Shown here in pieces: positions 5,633-11,837 of a stretch of 14,972 bases of DNA. The translations under genes and the position numbers were made by a program. Under the pieces are notes generated by a model, which was given only the letters and a program-made list of their open reading frames with translations, was not told where the DNA came from and did not search any database. Position 1 is the stretch's first letter. Each line of letters opens with the position of its first letter. The stretch comes from an uncultured Eubacteriales bacterium (GTDB taxonomy: Bacteria > Bacillota > Clostridia > Christensenellales > CAG-314): NCBI GenBank assembly GCA_900546875.1, contig URET01000033.1, forward strand, positions 1-14,972, read 5' to 3'.

Positions 5633-7300
5633 TCAGCCTCCGCAAAGTTCGTTTACACGCAACATCTGATCGTATAAGGTACCGAATTCATTTTCCGGCA
5701 ACGGAGCGAATCCGCGTTTTGTTTCGTTTTCGTCTATAACGCCGTTGCCGTTCAGATCGGACTGATTGCAATAGTTATTATAAGGACTCTGACTCCCGGG
5801 AACATTCGGGGTATAGAATTTGGCAAAGGTGAAGTAAAATGCATAAGACGACGAAACCTTATGACCTTTGTATACTATCGTCACGGGATCGCCTACGGCT
5901 ATTATCGTCTGAGAAATGCCTTTGCCGTAAGTCTGCAGTCCTATCTGTACGCCCGTTTCATAAACAAGTATCGCACCGGTGAGCATCTCGCTTGCCGAAG
6001 CGCTGTTATTGTTCGTCAGCACGAATATCTGAGGTTCTTCGGCGTTTTCATCGAAATAGTCGGCATACTTGCTCTTTACCTTATAGGTCTCGACGTTCGA
6101 ATCGTCTTTCATGCGGAGATTGCAGACCTCCAGCTCTTCGCCGGGCGTCCCGTTGTATATAAAGTACGACGCCACGCTCTGACAATAATCGTTGTATCCG
6201 CCGGGATTGCCGTTGAGGTCAAGCACAAGTTTTCCCTCGCCGCCGTAGGAATCCCTGAAAACATTCATGGCCGCACTGAAATCGATCGTGGTGTGCGAAA
6301 CATTCTCCGCTGTTGTATATGAAAACTCATGCAACTTGACATACCCTACTAAACCGCTGTCTATATTCTGAAGAGAATAAGCGTCATAGTGAGGATATAT
6401 ATCCGGGTCGTTCATATTTATTATGCCCTGACCGTCCGTCCCTTCCACGTAAGGCAGGTTCGTATAGACGGTCGAACCGTCGTTGTAATAATATTTCATG
6501 TTCGTTCGGACTTCGCCGGTTTCGTCCATATAGAAATACTCCACATACCTGTTAGTCAGATTATCGCGCTCTATGGAACCGAAACTTATGACAGTCCCGT
6601 TTCTGTTCACCGTTATTGCCGCAGAGGTGAAATCAGACATCATTTCGTTGAGCTGCGTGGCGGTATAGCCCTTTACAGATATACCGTTCACCGAAACGAT
6701 TATGTCTCCGGCACGCAATCCCGCATACTTTCCGTCTTCGGATATCGCGCAGTCTGCAGGACTGTCAAGCACGACGGAATGTATCTCTACGCCGCTTGCA
6801 TCCGGATTTTCGCTGTTTTTATACGAAATACCGAAATATGTTCCTTCGTCTTCGGCGTGCATGAGCTCGTAATACTCATAAGGATCCATAATAAAGGTAT
6901 AAGGATCGAGTCCGGCAGAAAAACCGTCGTAAGCATTCTGAAGGAGGGCATCGGCATTATAGTCGTAAAGATAATAAATATCCATTATCTGAAGGACCTC
7001 GTCAAGCAATCCCAGCGAAAAGGATATATTCCCTACGCACGATATCGCAAAAACCAACGCAACCACCATTATAAGCACCGAAGCAACTACAATCACGGGT
7101 TTATTCTTCTTGCTCGCAACCCTGCTTTTTTTCTCAGCGTCGGAAAACTTCTTCCATTGTGCGTTTTCCTCCGCAGTGGAATTACGCTGACTTATTCCGG
7201 CATTGTAACCGCCGGGTTTGCTTCCCTGTGATTTCTGAAGTTCTTTATCCAGTTCTTCATCGAAAAAATCTTTTTTTTCGTTATTTCCGTTTTCACTCAT
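5633..7300 (-). CDS. Membrane-anchored S41 carboxy-terminal processing protease (CtpA/CtpB-like)
   Basis: The 555 residues begin with about 65 charged cytoplasmic residues, a single membrane helix (68-88) and an extracytoplasmic part. A PDZ domain spans about 155-245 (AGLRAGDIIVSVNG, 193-206). The S41 core follows, with LDLNGNPGGY (360-369) and NNNSASASEM. By alignment with B. subtilis CtpB (Ser309, Lys334, Gln338), the catalytic residues are Ser435, Lys460 (TYGKG) and Gln464, with the same spacing. About 70 residues separate the PDZ domain from the core, more than usual. Near the C terminus, residues 515-526 (DLNGNGVIDENE) match a 12-residue EF-hand calcium loop. GGAGG precedes the ATG. The 183 bp before the gene show no clear promoter. 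The substrate is unknown; envelope or sporulation-signal proteins are typical for the family. Confidence 0.93.
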   Translation of the reverse strand: MSENGNNEKKDFFDEELDKELQKSQGSKPGGYNAGISQRNSTAEENAQWKKFSDAEKKSRVASKKNKPVIVVASVLIMVVALVFAISCVGNISFSLGLLDEVLQIMDIYYLYDYNADALLQNAYDGFSAGLDPYTFIMDPYEYYELMHAEDEGTYFGISYKNSENPDASGVEIHSVVLDSPADCAISEDGKYAGLRAGDIIVSVNGISVKGYTATQLNEMMSDFTSAAITVNRNGTVISFGSIERDNLTNRYVEYFYMDETGEVRTNMKYYYNDGSTVYTNLPYVEGTDGQGIINMNDPDIYPHYDAYSLQNIDSGLVGYVKLHEFSYTTAENVSHTTIDFSAAMNVFRDSYGGEGKLVLDLNGNPGGYNDYCQSVASYFIYNGTPGEELEVCNLRMKDDSNVETYKVKSKYADYFDENAEEPQIFVLTNNNSASASEMLTGAILVYETGVQIGLQTYGKGISQTIIAVGDPVTIVYKGHKVSSSYAFYFTFAKFYTPNVPGSQSPYNNYCNQSDLNGNGVIDENETKRGFAPLPENEFGTLYDQMLRVNELCGG

Positions 7301-7483
7301 AAAATTTTCTCCTCCGGTTAACCTGTGATCGATATATACGCAGTATCATATGGTCGTTTGCCTGCACCTCTGCAGAAGCTCCGGAAACGCGGTGCCAGCA
7401 CAAAGTTTTCAGCCCTGTCTGCCGTCAGCCCGGACAAAATACCTTAGTCCCTGCCGAAGCCCGAACGCAGCCGAAACATATCT

Positions 7484-8080
7484 TCAATACTCGTTTTTAT
7501 TTTTCAGTTCGAGGAAAGCGCACTTTTTCCTTGAGATATACTCTTCAATAAGCTCCCTCGCCTCCCCTTCGGAAGACGCGGGGATATTTCTCATAAAATC
7601 GTCGGCGACCAGCAAGTCCACCTGTCTGAACTCACTTCTTATCAAAGAAAGCCTGAGTTTATCCGTCGGCTGAAGATATGCAGCCTTTTCTCCGCCCGAA
7701 AAACCGTATTTCCCGCATAAAGACTTGACCGCCGAATTTACGGCCTCATCGGAGTACCCCCTGATCCTGAGCGGATATTCGAGGTTGCGTCTTACACTTC
7801 CTCTCATTATGGCAAAATCCGTATATATAACGGCGATATTCCGATCTGCGGGAGGGGTTTCTGCCAAAGGAGCGCCTCTGTACTCGATCCTTCCTTCATA
7901 AGGGAGGATAAGGCCCCCGAGCAGCTTGACCACCGAAGTTTTCCCGCCCTGCACCGGCATTTCCAGCAAAAGCCTCTCTCCATAGCCGAGAGAAAAGCTG
8001 AGTCCCGTGAAAACATCGACTTTATCGTAAGCATACCTTACCGACACATCGTCGAATACCAAAAGCGGATTTTTGCCCAT
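7484..8080 (-). CDS. Degenerate ABC-transporter-like ATPase, probably catalytically impaired
   Basis: The 198 residues align along an ABC ATPase: DDVSVRYAY (A-loop region, 10-18), a P-loop-like MPVQGGKT (41-48), the region that normally holds the Q-loop (IAVIYTDFAIM, 82-92), the signature position LQPTD (136-140), Walker B LLVADD (156-161) and a short tail. Several key residues are replaced. The first P-loop Gly is Met, the Q-loop Gln is Thr, LSGGQ has become LQPTD, the catalytic Glu after Walker B is Asp, and the H-loop His is absent. Only GKT is intact. The protein is also shorter than usual (about 220-240). The frame is open and starts 2 bp after yfbR, so it is translated as part of the operon. 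No permease lies next to it. It may bind nucleotide without turnover and have a regulatory role, or be decaying. Confidence 0.8.
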   Translation of the reverse strand: MGKNPLLVFDDVSVRYAYDKVDVFTGLSFSLGYGERLLLEMPVQGGKTSVVKLLGGLILPYEGRIEYRGAPLAETPPADRNIAVIYTDFAIMRGSVRRNLEYPLRIRGYSDEAVNSAVKSLCGKYGFSGGEKAAYLQPTDKLRLSLIRSEFRQVDLLVADDFMRNIPASSEGEARELIEEYISRKKCAFLELKNKNEY

Positions 8081-8082
8081 AC

Positions 8083-8670
8083 TTATATTTTTTCCGTTTC
8101 GTCGAGAGTGAGCTCATATGAAGGCAGAAAACGACTCATAAAAAGCGCGGTTTCGGGAAGCGCGGTTTCTTCAAGCTCCTTCAGTATACTCCTTTCCGCA
8201 CTCAGGAATTCCTTTGACCCTGCTTTCCTCTCTTCGACACACTTCAGATATGCACAAATTTTATCGGCCTGTTTCATAAGCCTGTATTCATAGCTTCCGT
8301 CGTAAGTCATAAGGTCGGCATAGACGTCTCTCATTTCTTCGGGGAGTCTGCCGAGAAGGTTTTTTTTCGCTTCTTCCTCGATCTCCTCATATGCCTTCTT
8401 CATCTTTACGCCGCTGTACTTGACGGGAGTAGGCATATCGCCGGTAAAAATTTCCGCGGCATCGTGAAACAAAGCCAAAGCGACCGCCCTTTCCGGCCGC
8501 GCCTTGCCGTCAAAATACACATTATTGATAACGCAAAGCGCATGCGCGATCACTGCCGCTTCCTGAGTGTGCATGGAAAGATTTTCGGCGGACGTATTTT
8601 TCATCAGACTCCACCTGTTTATATATTTCATTCTTCCCAAACACGCAAAAAACGAATCTCTTTTACCCAT
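8083..8670 (-). CDS. yfbR: YfbR-like 5'-deoxynucleotidase (HD domain)
   Basis: YfbR removes the 5'-phosphate from deoxyribonucleoside monophosphates, helping balance dNTP pools. The 195 residues match the E. coli enzyme along its length: SFFACLGRMKYINRWSLM near the start (Arg19-Trp20 at the substrate pocket), the HD metal ligands His34, His69-Asp70 and Asp136, FTGDMPTPVKY (75-85) and KQADKICAYLKCVEE (133-147). GGAG lies 5-8 bp before the ATG. It is the first gene of the leftward operon, with its own promoter facing away from that of thiT. Confidence 0.95.
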   Translation of the reverse strand: MGKRDSFFACLGRMKYINRWSLMKNTSAENLSMHTQEAAVIAHALCVINNVYFDGKARPERAVALALFHDAAEIFTGDMPTPVKYSGVKMKKAYEEIEEEAKKNLLGRLPEEMRDVYADLMTYDGSYEYRLMKQADKICAYLKCVEERKAGSKEFLSAERSILKELEETALPETALFMSRFLPSYELTLDETEKI

Positions 8671-8732
8671 AATTCTCCGTTCCGAAACCGAAATCTCCGA
8701 AACCCTTCAGTTATCCGAAATATGATGAAAAC

Positions 8733-8761
8733 ATTATACACCTTTTTTTATTACTTGTAAA
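8733..8761 (-). promoter_or_regulatory. Promoter of the yfbR operon
   Basis: On the minus strand TTTACA (8756-8761) and TATAAT (8733-8738) are 17 bp apart. The leader would be about 55 nt. It is divergent from the thiT promoter, with the two -35 boxes about 20 bp apart. Confidence 0.85.
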
Positions 8762-8780
8762 CTTTTTCACGATATTTTCC

Positions 8781-8809
8781 TTGACATTTGAAACGGAAAG
8801 CATTATAAT
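8781..8809 (+). promoter_or_regulatory. Sigma-A promoter of thiT
   Basis: TTGACA (8781-8786) and TATAAT (8804-8809) are 17 bp apart, a perfect consensus. The predicted start near 8816 falls almost at the first base of the TPP aptamer, so the riboswitch begins the transcript. Confidence 0.93.
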
Positions 8810-8815
8810 CGAAAT

Positions 8816-8893
8816 GCTGAACGGGGTGCCGGAAAGGCTGAGATTACACCCATATAACTTGTTCAAGGTAATGCTTGCGTAAGGAAATATTCG
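8816..8893 (+). promoter_or_regulatory. TPP riboswitch (THI element)
   Basis: The conserved TPP aptamer blocks are present in order: CGGGGTGCC (8822-8830), GGAAA loop, GGCTGAGA (pyrimidine-binding arm), ACACCC, and then the pyrophosphate arm CAAGGTAATGCTTGCG with a CAAG/CTTG stem and GCGTAAGGAA. GGGGTG pairs with CACCC. The closing P1 helix looks weak: TGAA near 8818 pairs with TTCG near 8890 around a small bulge. Thiamin pyrophosphate binding should lower expression of the thiT gene that follows. Confidence 0.94.
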
Positions 8894-8903
8894 TTTGTAT
8901 TGA

Positions 8904-8937
8904 AGTTTCGCTCCCCTTGTCGGCGAAATTTTTTTTT
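8904..8937 (+). terminator. Riboswitch expression-platform terminator
   Basis: TTTCGC (8906-8911) pairs with GCGAAA (8923-8928) around an 11-base loop, followed by nine T residues (8929-8937). The T-run ends directly at the GGAG ribosome-binding site of thiT. This suggests control by premature termination when TPP is bound. Confidence 0.82.
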
Positions 8938-8949
8938 GGAGTGTATATT

Positions 8950-9657
8950 ATGAACAACATCCTTTCCATGCTGCTTGACGTTGAAATCAACTGGGTGTTC
9001 TATACCGTGATTTCCGTCATGGTAATCCTCGGCTTTCTTGCCATTTTCTTCATCAGCCGCCGCCGCAACAGTATCGGCACGCGCGCGCTTGTTTTCGGAG
9101 CGGTAACAGTCGCCATAACCGTGGTCCTGAACTTCCTTAAGATAGACACCGGTCTTTACGGCGGAAGCATTACTTTTTTCCGTCTTCTTCCTCTTGTCAT
9201 ATATTCATATATGTTCGGTCCTTCCTGCGGTATGCTCGCGGGACTCTGCTACGGGCTTCTTGACAGTATGTTTGACCCTTCCGTCGTTCACCCCGTCCAG
9301 TACCTGCTCGACTATGCACTTCCGTTCTGTTTCATAGGACTTGCCGGATTTGCCCGCAATTTCAAAAAAGCGCCTCTCGTCATAGGCACTCTCTTTGCCA
9401 TGGCGGGAAGAATAATCCCCGCTTTTATCGCGGGAGCCACTTTCTGGGCCTCTTACATGCCTTCCGACTTTCCGGTTCAGAATGCCTGGATATACTCATT
9501 CGTATATCAGTGCATAACCACCATTCCCGATATGCTCATAGTGCTTATAGGCGCCGTGATACTTACCTTTTCCAAGCAGGCCATGGGTTACTTCAATAAG
9601 ATAAAGGATCAGGAAGACAGCAAAAACCAAAACGTCGAAAAGACGAATGCGGCCTGA
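8950..9657 (+). CDS. thiT: ThiT-type thiamine transporter (ECF S component or YuaJ-like)
   Basis: This is a 235-residue integral membrane protein with about six or seven hydrophobic segments (roughly 15-36, 47-63, 76-90, 93-108, 116-134, 141-163, 181-207). The block around FRLLPLVIYSYMFG (77-90), GLCYGLLDSMFDP (98-110) and PVQYLLDYALPF (115-126) resembles the ThiT/YuaJ family. In Bacillota, ThiT is the thiamine-binding subunit of an energy-coupling factor transporter; the shared EcfAAT genes are often elsewhere, as here. The TPP riboswitch directly upstream supports a thiamine substrate. The start at 8950 is fixed by GGAG 8 bp upstream; an in-frame upstream start at 8875 would lie inside the riboswitch. 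The C-terminal tail (215-235) is charged and overlaps the end of the convergent VanW gene. Confidence 0.93.
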   Translation: MNNILSMLLDVEINWVFYTVISVMVILGFLAIFFISRRRNSIGTRALVFGAVTVAITVVLNFLKIDTGLYGGSITFFRLLPLVIYSYMFGPSCGMLAGLCYGLLDSMFDPSVVHPVQYLLDYALPFCFIGLAGFARNFKKAPLVIGTLFAMAGRIIPAFIAGATFWASYMPSDFPVQNAWIYSFVYQCITTIPDMLIVLIGAVILTFSKQAMGYFNKIKDQEDSKNQNVEKTNAA

Positions 9658-10957
9658 AAACAGCGGTCTGTTTCGATTCGGGATAATAGTAGTCCCCGTG
9701 CAGACGCACCTTTTTGACAAACTCGCCTCCGACGCGGTATATAAGGCAGCTTTCCGAAAGAAGGCTGCCGTTTTTGTATTCTTCAATAATGCGGCTTTCT
9801 CTTTCTATTTCGTAGATATTTTCTCTGCCGTAAATTTTCACGGTCAGGACGTTTTCTCTGACTGAGGCGTAAATATAGATATATCCGGGCGTATTATTCA
9901 CAAACCTCAGATCGGCGCCGGCGTCAGTGACCATGGCGTCGAAGCCGGGCTCCACATATCTGCTCCTGAGGGTATGGCGGTTCCTTTCTCTGACCGGAAG
10001 ATCACCGAGCAGCACGGCGTTATAAAGAGTGGTGGACACCTGACAAACTCCCCCGCCGACACCTTCGGTATATTCGCCTTTGTAAATGACGGGCGCGTTT
10101 TTATAGCCTCTTTCCGTCGTTCTTCTTCCCACGGTACGGTTGAAGGAAAAAACTTCCCCGGGAGCCACGGATACGCCGCAAACAGACTTCGCTGCCAAAG
10201 CTATATTATGTCTGCGAGCTTCTCCTCCGGCAAACACCGTCGAAAAGCTTCCCCTTTCATGAGTATCCTGCATAAGTTCCGAAAGCCTGACTTCCGCCTC
10301 TTTCTCATCGAGAGGCACGGCGATACTGTCAGAACCGTTTTTCAGGGCAATGAAAAGCAGACAGCAAAGTTTGTCGGCATTGACGCCGACGCCTTTTTTT
10401 TCTTTCGTGAAAGAAAAGGAGGCTTCTCCGTTTTTATCGGTGAGGGAGGCCGAGGCAGAAACAGGCGCTCTTTCAACGGCAGCCCTTATTTCAGCCACTT
10501 TTGTCTTGAGTGAAGGGAACACGTAATACATCGTGATCTCTGCATTGAAACCCAGTTCTCTGACCTCTTCGGCGAGAGCGAGTTTTTCTTCGAGGTCGCT
10601 GCCTCTAGTGCCGAAATCGGCGGAATAATCCCAGAGGAAAGTTCTGTTCCCCGTTCTGAACGCAAAGCTTGTTTTTTTTGAACCGACGCCGCCACGGTAT
10701 GCGTTCCCTACCGAACGAAAACGGATTTCCGCATCAGCTTTATTTGCTTTGTCTTGCGGAAAGGTGTTGTTCCCGCTTAATAAAGCTCCGGCGGATGCGG
10801 CAGACTCGGCGTTCACGGCAGATACATCCGCGTATTTATTCGAAACGCCGCAGTTTTTGTCAGCGGAATTTTTTACCAGACAAAAAAATAAGACCGCGCT
10901 TGTCAGCATGGTCAGCAAAATTATCGAAAAAATACCTTTAACCAAAAAATATCTCAT
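9593..10957 (-). CDS. VanW family protein with N-terminal membrane anchor
   Basis: The 454 residues start with one membrane helix (8-28), then a Ser/Ala-rich linker, a variable region and a VanW domain at about 235-375. Diagnostic motifs are SFNRTVGRRTTERGY (271-285), GVGGGVCQVSTTLYNA (299-314), RERNRH (323-328) and PGFDAMV. VanW is found in some vancomycin-resistance clusters and, much more widely, in Clostridia as a YoaR-type envelope protein; its biochemical role is not established. No vanA-type ligase is nearby, so resistance should not be inferred. The ATG follows the upstream PHP stop codon with no gap, so the genes are co-translated. The last 21 residues (from about 434) are read antisense from the end of thiT, suggesting a lost stop codon. 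Confidence 0.92.
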   Translation of the reverse strand: MRYFLVKGIFSIILLTMLTSAVLFFCLVKNSADKNCGVSNKYADVSAVNAESAASAGALLSGNNTFPQDKANKADAEIRFRSVGNAYRGGVGSKKTSFAFRTGNRTFLWDYSADFGTRGSDLEEKLALAEEVRELGFNAEITMYYVFPSLKTKVAEIRAAVERAPVSASASLTDKNGEASFSFTKEKKGVGVNADKLCCLLFIALKNGSDSIAVPLDEKEAEVRLSELMQDTHERGSFSTVFAGGEARRHNIALAAKSVCGVSVAPGEVFSFNRTVGRRTTERGYKNAPVIYKGEYTEGVGGGVCQVSTTLYNAVLLGDLPVRERNRHTLRSRYVEPGFDAMVTDAGADLRFVNNTPGYIYIYASVRENVLTVKIYGRENIYEIERESRIIEEYKNGSLLSESCLIYRVGGEFVKKVRLHGDYYYPESKQTAVFRPHSSFRRFGFCCLPDPLSY

Positions 10958-11770
10958 TCACAGCCTCAAAGCAGATATAGTAAGTTTATCCGGACAGAAA
11001 AACCTCGCCCCCAAACGAGTGATCTCAGGCGAATGGAAATCGCTTCCTCCTGTCACAAACATCCCTGTCTTGACTGCAAGCGTTCTGAAACGATCCGCCT
11101 GAGCTTTAGTTTGAGTAAAGTACGCCGCTTCTATCCCTTCGGCGCCGTAGTTTTTTGCACGGAGCACTATTTCCTCGGCTGCCGACGCAACAGGGATTTT
11201 GCAAGGATGAGCCACAACAGCCTTTCCCCCGGCCTGTATTATTGCCTCGACGCACTCCTTGATCCCCGGCTTTTCGCCCTCCGCAAAAGCGATCTTCCCT
11301 TCTCCGATATATTCGGCGAACGCCTCCGCAAGGCTCCGGCAATAACCTTTTCTTACCATCGCTTTCCCTATATGGGATCGCCCCACGGTCCGTCCGCCTG
11401 CGGCGGCAAGCACCTCTTCATAACTCAGCTCCATACCGAGCGAACAAAGCTTGTCCACGATCGTTCTGTTCCTGACGTGTCTTGATTCTCTTTGCTTTTC
11501 CAGCAGCAAAGAAAGCTTCCCTCCCTCGGTCACGTTATACCCCAGGATATGCACAGAGATATCGTCAAAGCGCGACGAAAGCTCCACCCCTATGACCACT
11601 TTTATTTTCTTTTCTGCGGCGTATTCCGCCGCAGCTAAAGCACCCGAAATCTCATCATGATCGGTAATGGCAAAAGCGTCCGCCCCTGACTGTATCATCC
11701 GGTCCACTATCTCCCGAGGCGTGAGGTCTCCGTCGGAATATGTCGAATGTATATGCAGATCGGTATTCAT
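10958..11770 (-). CDS. PHP-domain phosphoesterase (RNase AM / TrpH-like)
   Basis: This 270-residue metal-dependent phosphoesterase has the complete PHP ligand set: DLHIHST (His6, His8), YSDG (Asp13), ITDHD (His38), GVELS (Glu63), His74, VVAHP (His188) and GGSDFHS (Asp244, His246). Domain order and size match the stand-alone YciV/TrpH group, whose E. coli member (RNase AM) is a 5'-3' exoribonuclease acting on short RNAs and rRNA 5' ends; other members act on 3',5'-nucleotides. The start at 11770 is chosen because AGGAGG lies just upstream and the HxH motif should be near the N terminus; the frame is open to 11860 but would overlap the preceding gene. The gene is 67 bp after the transglutaminase gene and touches vanW. 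Confidence 0.92.
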   Translation of the reverse strand: MNTDLHIHSTYSDGDLTPREIVDRMIQSGADAFAITDHDEISGALAAAEYAAEKKIKVVIGVELSSRFDDISVHILGYNVTEGGKLSLLLEKQRESRHVRNRTIVDKLCSLGMELSYEEVLAAAGGRTVGRSHIGKAMVRKGYCRSLAEAFAEYIGEGKIAFAEGEKPGIKECVEAIIQAGGKAVVAHPCKIPVASAAEEIVLRAKNYGAEGIEAAYFTQTKAQADRFRTLAVKTGMFVTGGSDFHSPEITRLGARFFCPDKLTISALRL

Positions 11771-11837
11771 TTTTCCTCCTAGCTCACAAAACGATACGTA
11801 AAGCCGGCTGCGGGTTTTACCGCTTGCCACGCCCTTT

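Noticed and set aside
6389..7231. 280-codon plus-strand frame, with another at 5861-6322
   Set aside because: Both are antisense shadows of the well-supported S41 protease gene.
8875..8949. Upstream in-frame start for thiT
   Set aside because: It would place coding sequence over the riboswitch and its terminator; the GGAG-spaced ATG at 8950 fits the family.
9593..10957. Vancomycin-resistance locus
   Set aside because: Only a VanW-domain protein is present; there is no vanHAX ligase set or vanRS pair, and VanW proteins are widespread in sensitive Clostridia.
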